From contig NZ_BTPU01000002.1 in the NCBI RefSeq assembly GCF_036985595.1, forward strand, positions 1 through 64,000: 64,000 bases of DNA, given 5' to 3'. The notes under the pieces were generated by a model. The model did not search any database. It had not been told where the DNA came from and saw only the letters and a program-made list of their open reading frames with translations. Position 1 is the stretch's first letter. Each line of letters starts with the position of its first letter. Position numbers and translations under genes: made by a program. Origin of the DNA: Vallitalea maricola. GTDB lineage: Bacteria > Bacillota > Clostridia > Lachnospirales > Vallitaleaceae. Positions 26,356 to 35,559 of the stretch are shown piece by piece.

Positions 26356-27453
26356 ATGAAAGATGTGATGAAAATTAATTCTAAAGCAGCTGAAAAAAAC
26401 AATGGAATAGAAGCATATAAAAGCTATACTGCTAAGAAAGTAGCTATAGCCATATGTTCTATTATTATAATGATCATATTATCAATTATTGCTATCAATG
26501 CAGGTTCAACCAATATAAGGTTCAATGAAATATTAGGAGCTATTATTGGCCGAGGAACAGAAGTCTCTAATGTGGTTGTTCTACGTATCCGTTTACCAAG
26601 AATCATTGCTGCAATTGTTGCAGGTGCTGGTCTATCGGTATCAGGGTGTGTAATGCAAAATAACCTGCGAAACCCATTAGCTTCACCATCAACATTAGGA
26701 ATATCTAACGCAGCAGCTTTTGGAGCTAATCTAGCTATAATTATATTTGGAGCAGGAAGTTTTCGAAGTTTGGGAGCTGATGCAGTTATTATTAATAATC
26801 CCTATATAGTAACCCTGTCGGCTTTTACTCTATCTATGTTAGCAGCTTTTGTCATTTTGTTACTAGCTAAATTAAGAAGTTTTTCACCTCAATCAATTAT
26901 ATTAGCTGGTGTTGCATTAGGTTCGCTTTTTTCTGCTGGAACTACTTTAATCCAATATTTTGCTGATGATGTACAGGTAGCAGCAGCAGTTTTCTGGACA
27001 TTCGGTGATCTAGGTAGAGTATCATGGAACGAAGTAATAATAATGGCTGTTGTTATAGGTATTGCTTTAATATATTTCATGGTAAAAAGATGGGACTATA
27101 ATGCCCTGGATAGTGGAGAAGAGTCAGCTAAAAGTCTAGGTGTAAATGTAGAAAGAGTCCGTTTCGGAGGTATGTTTGTTTCCTCATTGATAACATCGGT
27201 AGCTGTTGCATTTCTTGGAATAATCGGGTTTATCGGACTCATATCTCCACAGATAGTAAGAAGAATCATTGGCGGAGATCATCGATTTTTGATACCAATA
27301 TCCGCTGTAACCGGTTCAATAATTTTATTATTTGCAGATACATTGGCTAGAACAATAATTGCACCAGTTATATTACCAGTAGGAGCAATAACTTCTTTTT
27401 TAGGAGCACCATTATTTCTATATTTACTGTTAAGGGGGCATAATAAAAAATGA
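26356..27453 (+). CDS. FecCD/BtuC-type ABC transporter permease
   Basis: 365 residues with about ten membrane helices and the family motifs LRIPRIIAAIVAGAGLSVSG, NPLASPSTLGISNAAAFGA and GFIGLISPQIVRRIIGGDHR. Such permeases import iron-siderophores, cobalamin, haem or metal chelates. The initiation site is weakly defined, since no good RBS precedes ATG 26356 or 26368. It overlaps the ATPase gene by 4 bp. The operon context with lar genes favours nickel or a nickel chelate as substrate. Confidence 0.92.
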   Translation: MKDVMKINSKAAEKNNGIEAYKSYTAKKVAIAICSIIIMIILSIIAINAGSTNIRFNEILGAIIGRGTEVSNVVVLRIRLPRIIAAIVAGAGLSVSGCVMQNNLRNPLASPSTLGISNAAAFGANLAIIIFGAGSFRSLGADAVIINNPYIVTLSAFTLSMLAAFVILLLAKLRSFSPQSIILAGVALGSLFSAGTTLIQYFADDVQVAAAVFWTFGDLGRVSWNEVIIMAVVIGIALIYFMVKRWDYNALDSGEESAKSLGVNVERVRFGGMFVSSLITSVAVAFLGIIGFIGLISPQIVRRIIGGDHRFLIPISAVTGSIILLFADTLARTIIAPVILPVGAITSFLGAPLFLYLLLRGHNKK

Positions 27454-28202
27454 TTCTATCAGTACAAGGATTAGAATTTAGTTACCCAAGTAATAAAGTT
27501 TTGAGAGACGTTTCATTTTCTATAAAAAAGGGAGAATGCCTTGCCATATTAGGTACTAATGGAACAGGAAAATCCACACTCCTAAAATGTATAAACAGAA
27601 TTCTAAAACCTCAAAAGGGAGCAGTTTTAATAGATGAATCTGATGTTCATAAATTAAACCAAACAGATTTAGCTAAGAGGATAGGTTATGTTTCTCAGAG
27701 TAATCAGTCCTTCAGAACAACTGTATTTGATACTGTTCTTATTGGCAGAAAACCATATATTAAATGGGATGTTACAGAGAAAGATTTGAACATCGTAAAT
27801 AGAGCAATAGAAATGCTTGGATTACAAGAATATTCTTTGAGATATATCGATGAATTAAGCGGCGGAGAACTGCAAAAAGTTATTATAGCCAGGGCATTAG
27901 CACAAGAGCCTAAGATTCTTATGTTTGATGAACCCACAAGCAGTCTTGACTTAAAAAATCAGTTAGAAGTAATAAATATAATTAAATATGTAGTTAAAAA
28001 TAAGAAAATATCTGCCCTAGTTACAATACATGATTTGAATTTAGCCTTAAGATTTGCTGATAAATTCATATTGTTGAAAGAGGGCAAAATATATGCAGCT
28101 GGAGGGATAGAAATCATGACTTCTCACAACATAGAGTCTGTCTATTCAGTTCCAGTGAAAGTTGAAAAATTGAACAGTAAGATGGTTGTAGTACCCATCT
28201 GA
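27450..28202 (+). CDS. FecE/BtuD-type ABC transporter ATPase
   Basis: 250 residues. Walker A GTNGTGKST near residue 36, Q-loop YVSQSNQSF, signature ELSGGELQKVIIARAL, Walker B ILMFDEPTSSLD and the switch His in TIHDLNLA. ATGA overlap with the permease shows translational coupling. It powers the FecCD-type importer of this operon. Confidence 0.95.
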   Translation: MILSVQGLEFSYPSNKVLRDVSFSIKKGECLAILGTNGTGKSTLLKCINRILKPQKGAVLIDESDVHKLNQTDLAKRIGYVSQSNQSFRTTVFDTVLIGRKPYIKWDVTEKDLNIVNRAIEMLGLQEYSLRYIDELSGGELQKVIIARALAQEPKILMFDEPTSSLDLKNQLEVINIIKYVVKNKKISALVTIHDLNLALRFADKFILLKEGKIYAAGGIEIMTSHNIESVYSVPVKVEKLNSKMVVVPI

Positions 28203-28235
28203 TAAATACAAATATTGTCAAGGAGATCTATGATT

Positions 28236-29345
28236 ATGAATAAGAAAAATAAAATATTAATAGCTATAACATTTTTAATAACAACGATTATGTTCATTGG
28301 TTGTGCTTCCAAAACAACAACTGACAACGATTCAAGCTCTACTAAAATAACATTGACAGATATGTTGGGAAGAACTATATCAATGGATAACAATGCCAAT
28401 AAAATAGTTGCTATTGGACCTGGAGCATTAAGGTTGTATTGTTACATAGATAGTACAGATAAAATAGTTGGAATAGAACAGATAGAAAAGGACCATCCTA
28501 CAGGAAGGCCCTATGCTATTGCTAATGAGTCATTAAAAGAACTAGAGGTAATAGGTCCAGGAGGACCAAATAATTCTCCTGATGCTGAAAAACTATTATC
28601 AGTAAAACCAGATGTAATATTTTCAATGTATGCATATGATAAGGCTTCAGTAGATGAACTGCAAGCTAAGACTGGAATACCAGTAGTAGCATTAAGTTAT
28701 GGTAAAGTATCGACTTTTGACCCTGCTGTATATGAGTCATTAGAAATCATAGGAAAAGTTATGGGGAGGGAAAATAGAGCCGATGAAGTGATCAATTTCA
28801 TGAAAGATTGTCATGATGATTTGAATGAAAGAACGAAAGATATTGAAGAAAGTAAAAAATCAAGTGCATATATAGGCGCTCTATCATATAAAGGAAGTCA
28901 TGGTATAGAAAGTACTTATGGAGATTATTCCCTATTCGAAGCAATAAATGCAAAAAATGTTGTAGATGAAGTTGGAAAAACAGGTTCTATAATGATAGAT
29001 AAAGAAAAACTAATTGAATGGAATCCTGATAAGATATTTATTGACTATGGTGGACTGAATCTAGTAAAAGATGATTATAACAAGAATCCAGATTTTTATA
29101 ACACTTTATCTGCATTCAAAGATGGTGAGTTGTACTCACAATTGCCATATAATTTTTATCATACCAACATAGGTACTGCAATGGCAGATGCATATTATCT
29201 TGGGAAAGTTCTTTACCCAGATAGTTTCGAGGATATAGAACCTGAGAAAAAAGCAGATGAGATTTATAAGTTTCTACTTGGAAAAGAAGTTTATAAGAAA
29301 ATGGCTGAGGATTTTGGTGAGTTCCGTAAAGTCTCAATAAATTGA
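28236..29345 (+). CDS. BtuF/FepB-type substrate-binding lipoprotein
   Basis: 369 residues from the ATG at 28236, 10 bp after AGGAG; ATG 28230 is also possible. A lipoprotein signal ends in FIGCASK, then LTDMLGRTISMDNNANKIVAIGPGALRLYCYI and the two-lobed class III binding-protein pattern (EVIGPGGPNNSPDAEKLLSVKPDVIFSMY; WNPDKIFIDYGGLN). It captures the ligand outside the membrane and delivers it to the permease. The similarity is to the group annotated as iron, cobalamin or nickel binding; the operon suggests nickel. Confidence 0.9.
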   Translation: MNKKNKILIAITFLITTIMFIGCASKTTTDNDSSSTKITLTDMLGRTISMDNNANKIVAIGPGALRLYCYIDSTDKIVGIEQIEKDHPTGRPYAIANESLKELEVIGPGGPNNSPDAEKLLSVKPDVIFSMYAYDKASVDELQAKTGIPVVALSYGKVSTFDPAVYESLEIIGKVMGRENRADEVINFMKDCHDDLNERTKDIEESKKSSAYIGALSYKGSHGIESTYGDYSLFEAINAKNVVDEVGKTGSIMIDKEKLIEWNPDKIFIDYGGLNLVKDDYNKNPDFYNTLSAFKDGELYSQLPYNFYHTNIGTAMADAYYLGKVLYPDSFEDIEPEKKADEIYKFLLGKEVYKKMAEDFGEFRKVSIN

Positions 29346-29398
29346 CAATTCAAAGGGGATAAATAATTAATGTTTATGAAAAGAAGGAGTAGACTTGA

Positions 29399-30619
29399 AT
29401 GAAAATTTTATACTATGACTGTTTCGCTGGAATAAGTGGAGATATGAACTTAGGTGCATTAATAGATTTAGGTGTAGATAAAGATTATCTTATAGAAGAA
29501 CTGAATAAGCTAACTATATCACAAGAATTTAAGATTAAGATTCAAACAAAACAAAAGATGGGAATTACGGGAACAAAAGTAGATGTGATTTTAGAAAATA
29601 AACATGGGCATGTACATGGACAAGAATATGAACACAAACATGAGCATACAGATACACATACACATAATCACGAACATAGAAATCTAAATAGTATATATAA
29701 AATTATTGATGAGAGTAATTTAAACGAGAACGTGAAGAAATTGAGTAAGGATATGTTTTTAGCTGTAGCAAAAGCCGAGGCAAAAGTACATGGGAAATCT
29801 ATTGAGAAAGTCCATTTTCATGAAGTAGGTGCTGTTGATTCCATAGTTGATATTATAGGAGCAGCTATATGCATTGATAATCTTAAGGTAGATAGAATTA
29901 TGTCTTCTACAGTAGAGTTAGGCGGTGGATTCGTTAAATGTGCACATGGAATTATTCCTGTTCCAGCCCCTGCAACTACAGAGATTCTTACTAATATACC
30001 TATACACATGGGAAAAGTGAATTCTGAAACAACAACTCCTACAGGAGCGGCAATATTAAAGACTATAGTTAATGAATTCACTGATAAAATAGATTTTAAA
30101 ATAGTAAAAATCGGATATGGACTAGGTACCAAAGATTTTGAAATACCAAATGTATTAAGGGCTTTTCTAGGTGAGGTTGATGATAAAGTCAAAGATGTTC
30201 AGACAATGTTAGAAATCAACATTGATGATATGAATTCAGAACTATTTGGTTATATAGAAGATAAACTTTTTGAAAATGGAGCATTGGATGTATATAAAAC
30301 ACCTATCATAATGAAAAAAGGAAGACCAGCCATTAAATTAAGTGTCTTAGTTGATTCAACTAGTTTACATAAAATAGAGAATGTATTACTAGTAGAGACA
30401 ACTACCTTAGGTCTTAGAAAATATACAGTTGAAAAAGTAATGCTGGATAGAGAGTTTATAACCCTTTCAACAAAATATGGAGATATACCTATAAAAAAAG
30501 GGCTGCTAGATGGTAAAGTCATAAAAATGAAACCAGAATACGAAGTATGTAAAAGATTAGCAACGGAACATGAAATACCAATAAGAACTATTTATGATGA
30601 AATATATAAATTAACTTGA
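29399..30619 (+). CDS. larC: LarC, nickel insertion protein of the nickel-pincer cofactor pathway
   Basis: 406 residues: YYDCFAGISGDMNLGALIDLG at the start, EKVHFHEVGAVDSIVDIIGAA, GFVKCAHGIIPVPAPATTEIL, TTPTGAAILKT and a C-terminal LarC2 part with NIDDMNSELFGY. LarC uses CTP to insert nickel into the pincer nucleotide made by LarB and LarE. Residues ~64-95 form a loop with ten His (HGHVHG, EHKHEH, DTHTHNHEH), probably for nickel storage. In Lactiplantibacillus plantarum larC is read through a programmed frameshift; here one frame covers both halves. Confidence 0.95.
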   Translation: MKILYYDCFAGISGDMNLGALIDLGVDKDYLIEELNKLTISQEFKIKIQTKQKMGITGTKVDVILENKHGHVHGQEYEHKHEHTDTHTHNHEHRNLNSIYKIIDESNLNENVKKLSKDMFLAVAKAEAKVHGKSIEKVHFHEVGAVDSIVDIIGAAICIDNLKVDRIMSSTVELGGGFVKCAHGIIPVPAPATTEILTNIPIHMGKVNSETTTPTGAAILKTIVNEFTDKIDFKIVKIGYGLGTKDFEIPNVLRAFLGEVDDKVKDVQTMLEINIDDMNSELFGYIEDKLFENGALDVYKTPIIMKKGRPAIKLSVLVDSTSLHKIENVLLVETTTLGLRKYTVEKVMLDREFITLSTKYGDIPIKKGLLDGKVIKMKPEYEVCKRLATEHEIPIRTIYDEIYKLT

Positions 30620-30632
30620 TTGGAGAATGATT

Positions 30633-31445
30633 ATGGACAAATATAATACCTTAATACAATACTTGAAAAAATTAGAAAAGGTAATAATAGCTTTTTCAGG
30701 AGGAGTGGATAGTACCTTTTTGTTATATGCAGCAAAAGAAGCATTGGGCGATAATATTAAGGCTGTAACAATAAACTCACCTTATATAGCAAATTGGGAA
30801 ATTGAAGAATCCAAAGAATTCACACAAAAAATAGGAGTGAAACATGATTTTTTAGAGGTGGATATTGTAGAAGATATAAAGCATAATCCCATAAATAGAT
30901 GCTATCTATGTAAGAAGTATATCTTCCAGAAGATTAAAGAAAAGGCTAAAAATGAAAATTACAGATATATTATTGATGGAACCAATTTTGATGATATCAA
31001 GGATTATAGGCCAGGTATGAAAGCGTTGAAAGAATTAGAGATTGTAAGTCCATTACTTATATGTGAAATTACTAAATCTGATATTAGAGAAATGTCAAGG
31101 AACAAAGAACTAGAAGTATGGAATAAACCTTCCTATGCCTGCCTTTTGACTAGAATCCCACATGACACAGTAATAGAAAATACTACCTTAGCTAGGATAG
31201 AAGAAGCAGAAAAATATTTGATGAATAAGGGTTTGAGAGCATGTAGGGTAAGGGTACATGGAAACTTAGCGAGAATAGAACTGACTAAGAATGACTTAAG
31301 TAAGATTTTTGATGAAAAAATCAGAGAAAATATTACTGATTATTTTTCAAAAATAGGTTTTGACTATACTACATTAGATTTACAAGGTTATAAAATGGGT
31401 AATTTCAGTATAAAAGATATTGAGGCAGGTGATAGGGATGAATGA
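30633..31445 (+). CDS. larE: LarE, ATP-dependent sulfur transferase for the nickel-pincer cofactor
   Basis: 270 residues from the ATG at 30633, 7 bp after GGAGA; ATG 30627 overlaps the RBS. PP-loop FSGGVDSTFLLYAA near residue 22, DGTNFDD and the LarE signature WNKPSYACLLTRIPH. It thiolates the pyridinium carboxylates. Besides the Cys in SYACLL there is CYLC near residue 93, giving three Cys. That matches the LarE type that binds an Fe-S cluster to carry extra sulfide rather than sacrificing its own Cys; this is inferred from Cys count. Confidence 0.93.
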   Translation: MDKYNTLIQYLKKLEKVIIAFSGGVDSTFLLYAAKEALGDNIKAVTINSPYIANWEIEESKEFTQKIGVKHDFLEVDIVEDIKHNPINRCYLCKKYIFQKIKEKAKNENYRYIIDGTNFDDIKDYRPGMKALKELEIVSPLLICEITKSDIREMSRNKELEVWNKPSYACLLTRIPHDTVIENTTLARIEEAEKYLMNKGLRACRVRVHGNLARIELTKNDLSKIFDEKIRENITDYFSKIGFDYTTLDLQGYKMGNFSIKDIEAGDRDE

Positions 31446-32184
31446 AAAAGATATTATGCAGCTGTTAGAGCAATTGAAAAATAATAATATCTCTGTAGAT
31501 GAGGCATATAGAGCAATAAAAGACCTGCCATTCAAGGATCTTGGTTTTGCTAAGATTGATAATCATAGAGAAATTCGAGTAGGGTATCCAGAAGTAATAT
31601 ATTGTGAAAATAAAACCATATCTCAAGTTCGAGAAATAATAAAATTTATGTTAACTAAAAACAATAATATTCTAGCAACTAGAGCTAGTAAGGAAATGTT
31701 TGAAGAAGTTAAAGGTTTGCATAGGGATTTAAGATATAACGAGTTAGGCAGAACCATTACTTATGAGGCAAATAAAATTCCAAGAACAGAATCTTATATT
31801 GCTATAGTTTCAGCAGGAACTTCTGATTTAGCAGTAGTTGAAGAAGCAAAAGAAACTGCGTTAATACTAGGAAACAAAGTAGAGGTAATAACTGATGTTG
31901 GTGTAGCAGGTATTCACAGGTTATATGCTAGACTAGATATTATTAGGGAAGCAAAGGTCATTATCGTAATAGCTGGTATGGAAGGAGCATTAGCCAGTGT
32001 AGTAGGAGGTTTGATAGATAAACCCATCATAGCTGTTCCAACAAGTGTTGGGTATGGGGCTAACTTCAATGGTTTATCGGCTCTACTTTCCATGTTGAAC
32101 AGTTGTGCTTCTGGTGTTTCAGTTGTTAACATAGATAATGGATTTGGTGCAGCTTATAATGCCAGTATGATTAATAAAATATAA
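31438..32184 (+). CDS. larB: LarB, NaAD carboxylase/hydrolase of the nickel-pincer pathway
   Basis: 248 residues from the ATG at 31438, which overlaps the larE stop by 8 bp; an in-frame TTG at 31420 is less likely. Motifs: AKIDNHREIRVGYPEVIYCE, a PurE-like domain with VSAGTSDLAVVEEA, DVGVAGIHRLYARL, AGMEGALASVVGGL and VPTSVGYGANFNGLSALLSMLNSCA. It carboxylates and hydrolyses nicotinic acid adenine dinucleotide, the first step to the cofactor. It ends the operon; LarA, the usual client enzyme, is not in this window. Confidence 0.95.
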   Translation: MNEKDIMQLLEQLKNNNISVDEAYRAIKDLPFKDLGFAKIDNHREIRVGYPEVIYCENKTISQVREIIKFMLTKNNNILATRASKEMFEEVKGLHRDLRYNELGRTITYEANKIPRTESYIAIVSAGTSDLAVVEEAKETALILGNKVEVITDVGVAGIHRLYARLDIIREAKVIIVIAGMEGALASVVGGLIDKPIIAVPTSVGYGANFNGLSALLSMLNSCASGVSVVNIDNGFGAAYNASMINKI

Positions 32185-32289
32185 TAAAAAACACCTTTAG
32201 AAAATCTTAAGAAATAATTTATCAAAAATCAATCTATCCTCACTGAATTTGTGATATAGTTTAAGAAAAACATGAAAGGGAAGATTGAT

Positions 32290-33243
32290 GTGGACAACTA
32301 TCCAGATAATTATAGCAAGATACGTAATAATACTTATAGAAAACAAAACCGCCGAACAGGAAAGGGTGTTATACTCTTTTTATTAAGTTGTGGTTTAATA
32401 GCTTTTATGGCTTATAAAATAGTTAATCAGGGTGACTCTATTACAAACAATGTTAGAAGTGAAGAAATTAATTTTAAATATGACAGAGAAGTTACAGTAA
32501 GAGAAAATGTAACTACCCCTGATCCTCCAGAAGAATATCCGGCTGATATACCTAATAGAGAAGAACTCATAGAACTAGCTGGGGAGTATCCAGATGTAAA
32601 AACGATACTAAAAAATGTCAAAGATTACCCAGATGAACTTTTAGAACTTATAGTAAGAAATCCAGAAACAATAAAATTTGTCCTAGATTATCCAACTAAA
32701 TATCCAGCAATAGATGAGGATAGTTCAATAGATATCACTCAAGAGTACAAGCAAGGTGAGATACCACTTTTTTTACAATGGGACCAACGTTGGGGATATT
32801 ATAATTACGGAGATTCTCCAATAGGACTTTCCGGTTGCGGACCAACAGTTTTATCAATGGTCATAGTGGCACTTACTGGTGATACTGAGAAAAATCCAAA
32901 AGTTGTATCGGATTTCAGTTATGAGAACGGGTACTTTATAGAGGGTTCCGGATCTAGCTGGTCTCTTATGACAGATGGTGCCGAATCCTTTGGACTAGAT
33001 TCAACAGTATTACCGTTAAGTGAAAAAACTATTAAATCAAATCTGCGAGAGGGTAATCCCATAGTTGTTAGCCTGAGACCAGGAGATTTTACTACAACAG
33101 GTCATTTTATTGTGTTGACAGGTATAACAGATGAGGGGAAAATAACAGTAAATGACCCGAATAGTATAGAAAGAAGTAATAAAGAATGGGATATAGATGT
33201 TTTTATGAAACAATCTAAAAATCTATGGGCATTCAGTAGTTAA
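32290..33243 (+). CDS. Membrane-anchored C39-like cysteine peptidase
   Basis: 317 residues from a GTG at 32290 that lies 8 bp after AAAGGGA; ATG 32272 is an alternative but overlaps that RBS. One N-terminal membrane helix (VILFLLSCGLIAFMAYKI) anchors an extracellular part. After a Pro-rich linker the peptidase_C39_2 domain shows FLQWDQRWG, the catalytic Cys in LSGCGPTVLSMV, His in TGHFIVLTGI and VNDPNS. The family cleaves bonds in cell-wall peptides or secreted proteins; the target is unknown. A terminator follows immediately. Confidence 0.88.
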   Translation: MDNYPDNYSKIRNNTYRKQNRRTGKGVILFLLSCGLIAFMAYKIVNQGDSITNNVRSEEINFKYDREVTVRENVTTPDPPEEYPADIPNREELIELAGEYPDVKTILKNVKDYPDELLELIVRNPETIKFVLDYPTKYPAIDEDSSIDITQEYKQGEIPLFLQWDQRWGYYNYGDSPIGLSGCGPTVLSMVIVALTGDTEKNPKVVSDFSYENGYFIEGSGSSWSLMTDGAESFGLDSTVLPLSEKTIKSNLREGNPIVVSLRPGDFTTTGHFIVLTGITDEGKITVNDPNSIERSNKEWDIDVFMKQSKNLWAFSS

Positions 33244-33248
33244 TATCC

Positions 33249-33291
33249 AAAGAAAGTTACTGCTATTATGAATGAAGCAGTAGCTTTCTTT
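33249..33291 (+). terminator. Rho-independent terminator
   Basis: AAAGAAAGTTACTGCT pairs with AGCAGTAGCTTTCTTT (one mismatch) a few bases after the C39-like peptidase stop; GATTTTAT follows. Confidence 0.8.
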
Positions 33292-33620
33292 GATTTTATG
33301 CTATTATTATTGTTTTAGATTATTTATGAACTCATCAGTTATATGAGAGATATCAGAAGCCTTAGTCTGATATAGGAAATGAGAGGCTTCTTTAGAATTT
33401 AGAAATTTAATTACATAAATTAATAAAAAACAATGAAATTATATTGCATAATTCTAAAAAAGTATATATAATAAAACTAAACAATAGAAAAAGGTGAATA
33501 ACAGCAAGCATCCTATTAAGAAATGATTTACAAATCATCATTATATAATATAATAAATATATAAGACATAGGAAAAATCACATTAATGATGCAAAAAACT
33601 TAATTAGAAAGAGTGATATT
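33292..33620 (+). other. Gene-free interval with overlapping hairpins
   Basis: No gene is visible. At 33331-33391 three hairpins are packed together: CTCAT/ATGAG, ATATCAGA/TCTGATAT (33350-33373) and AGAAGCCT/AGGCTTCT (33355-33391). The last two share bases 33355-33357 and the 33358-33362 loop, so they exclude each other, as in switchable leaders. The remainder is AT-rich and includes the promoter region of the RpiR-type regulator. Confidence 0.45.
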
Positions 33621-34463
33621 ATGGGTTGTTTATCAATAATTAATCAGTTATCTGAAGAATTTACTGTTTCAGAGAGTAAAATATCTAATTATATACTTAA
33701 GAACACTAACAAAGTATTGGGATTGAATGCCAATGAACTTGCAAAAATAAGTAAAGTATCGCCTGCATCTGTTGTGAGATTTACTCGTAAACTAGGATAT
33801 GACAGCTATAGTGAGATGATGATACAGCTTGCCAGAGATGTTGAATCTCAAAATAGTGAATACCTAGACTTTCTTTTACATTCAGATGATAGTTTTGAAG
33901 AGATGACTAAAAAAGTTATGCTTAACATTACATCCACATTGAATGAGACATATAATCTGTTGAAACCAAAACAATTAGAAGCTGCAATCGATGTATTAAG
34001 GAAAGCTGAAACCATATATCTATTTGGAATAGGCGCCTCAGGTATCGTAGCGGAGGACATGCTTCAAAAACTTGTAAGAATCAATAAAAAATGTGTATAT
34101 TATCCAGACTATAACCTTGGAGTAGCCAGTTCTGTTCATATTACAGATAAGGATGCAGTAGTTGCATTTTCATATGGTGGCAAAACAAAGGAAGTAAATA
34201 TAGCAGTACAAACTGCGAAGAGTAAAGGTGCTAAGTGTATAGCTGTTACCAAGTGCGGCAAATCACCTTTAGCATCTATAGCAGATATGTGTTTGCTTTT
34301 ACCTAATAGAGAAAATGAAATAAGAATTGGAGCAGTACAATCTAGATATGCTCAATTATTTATTGTAGACTTGTTATTTGTTGGAGTAGTAAAAGATAAC
34401 TTTGACAAAAATGAAGAGTATCTACAAAAAACAAGAGAAATAATAGCTAGGTTAAGAATATAG
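33621..34463 (+). CDS. MurR/RpiR family transcriptional regulator
   Basis: 280 residues. N-terminal HTH_6: KISNYILKNTNKVLGLNANELA, SPASVVRFTRKLGYDSYSEM. C-terminal sugar isomerase (SIS) domain from ~110: IYLFGIGASGIVAEDMLQKL and AVVAFSYGGKTKEVNIAVQTAK, which bind a phosphosugar. The following genes encode an amino-sugar kinase and a MurNAc-releasing hydrolase, so MurNAc 6-phosphate or GlcNAc 6-phosphate is the likely effector. Confidence 0.93.
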   Translation: MGCLSIINQLSEEFTVSESKISNYILKNTNKVLGLNANELAKISKVSPASVVRFTRKLGYDSYSEMMIQLARDVESQNSEYLDFLLHSDDSFEEMTKKVMLNITSTLNETYNLLKPKQLEAAIDVLRKAETIYLFGIGASGIVAEDMLQKLVRINKKCVYYPDYNLGVASSVHITDKDAVVAFSYGGKTKEVNIAVQTAKSKGAKCIAVTKCGKSPLASIADMCLLLPNRENEIRIGAVQSRYAQLFIVDLLFVGVVKDNFDKNEEYLQKTREIIARLRI

Positions 34464-34473
34464 ATCAACTATA

Positions 34474-34516
34474 ATATTACCCTGCAACAAGAATTTACAG
34501 CTTATGCAGGGCAATA
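34474..34516 (+). promoter_or_regulatory. Hairpin between regulator and kinase genes
   Basis: ATATTACCCTGCA pairs with TGCAGGGCAATAT (one mismatch). It has only a weak T tail (AGATATTTTTG), so it may be a partial terminator after the regulator gene or an mRNA processing hairpin. Confidence 0.5.
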
Positions 34517-34647
34517 TAATAGATATTTTTGAAATAATATTTCATATAATACAAATAAAGCTTGAAATCAGATTCTATATATTATATAATAAATATACTA
34601 GAAATATTCAAAATAATAACTTGTGTTAGGATTAAGGTGATATTTAT

Positions 34648-35541
34648 ATGCAATATATTATAGGAGTTGATGCAGGAGGCACTAAAACAAGTTGTGAAGC
34701 TTATAGTCTTGGGGGCAAACTTCTATCTAGTGCAACTAGTTCTTTTGGGAGTGTTGTTGTAGATAAGAAAGAAGCTCTTAGGAATATTAAAACAGGAATA
34801 GATGAATGTATGAGTTCCTTGACAGCTTCAGAATGTAAAGGGATTGTAGTTGGTGCAGCTGGAGCAGAAACAGGCAATGCATTAGAAGAGATTAAATCTT
34901 ATCTTATTAAATATTACGATACAAAGGTTATTGTAACTAATGATGCAAAATTAGCTATGTATGGTTATTTAGAAGGAAAAGATGGAATATTACTTATTTC
35001 TGGAACAGGTTCAATTGGTTATGGAAAGAAAGGCAACACTATAGAAAGATGTGGTGGCTGGGGACATTTAATTGATGATAAAGGCAGTGGATATTATATT
35101 GCAATGGAAGCTATAAGACGTATTGTAAAAGAACGAGATGAAAGAAGAGAATTCAGTAATCTAAGTAAGAAGATATTAAAACATATTAATATTAACGAAA
35201 TAAAATATCTTATTGATTTTGTTTACAATTCTCCAAAAGGGCAAATTGCTTCCATAGTGCCTGTAATATTAGACGAAGCTGAAAATAATGACAAAACAGC
35301 TATAGACATCCTAGTAAGGGCAGGGCAACATTTGTTTGATATAATAAAGACTTTATGCAACTCTATGAATTTCAACAATGATTACATAACATTTTCAGGT
35401 AGTATCATGAAGATACCACTAGTCAAAAATACTATTATTCATAGAATGAAAAACGAATTACCTAACTTAAAATTGCTAGAAAAACAATGTTCTCCTACTA
35501 TTGGAGGATATTACATATTTATTGAAGAGAGTTCTATCTAG
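34648..35541 (+). CDS. BadF/BadG-type amino-sugar kinase (MurK/NagK-like)
   Basis: 297 residues. ASKHA ATPase fold: phosphate-1 motif YIIGVDAGGTKTSCEAYS, VTNDAKLAMYG, LLISGTGSIGYG (phosphate-2) and GGWGHLIDDKGSGYYIA. It belongs to the family of N-acetylglucosamine kinases, which also includes clostridial MurK that phosphorylates both MurNAc and GlcNAc. It sits between a MurR-type regulator and namZ, 18 bp upstream of the latter, so MurNAc is a likely substrate. Confidence 0.9.
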   Translation: MQYIIGVDAGGTKTSCEAYSLGGKLLSSATSSFGSVVVDKKEALRNIKTGIDECMSSLTASECKGIVVGAAGAETGNALEEIKSYLIKYYDTKVIVTNDAKLAMYGYLEGKDGILLISGTGSIGYGKKGNTIERCGGWGHLIDDKGSGYYIAMEAIRRIVKERDERREFSNLSKKILKHININEIKYLIDFVYNSPKGQIASIVPVILDEAENNDKTAIDILVRAGQHLFDIIKTLCNSMNFNNDYITFSGSIMKIPLVKNTIIHRMKNELPNLKLLEKQCSPTIGGYYIFIEESSI

Positions 35542-35559
35542 CCTTGGAGGAGTTATAAA

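Noticed and set aside
29818..30192. 124-codon open frame antisense to larC
   Set aside because: Antisense shadow of a conserved gene; no start signal.
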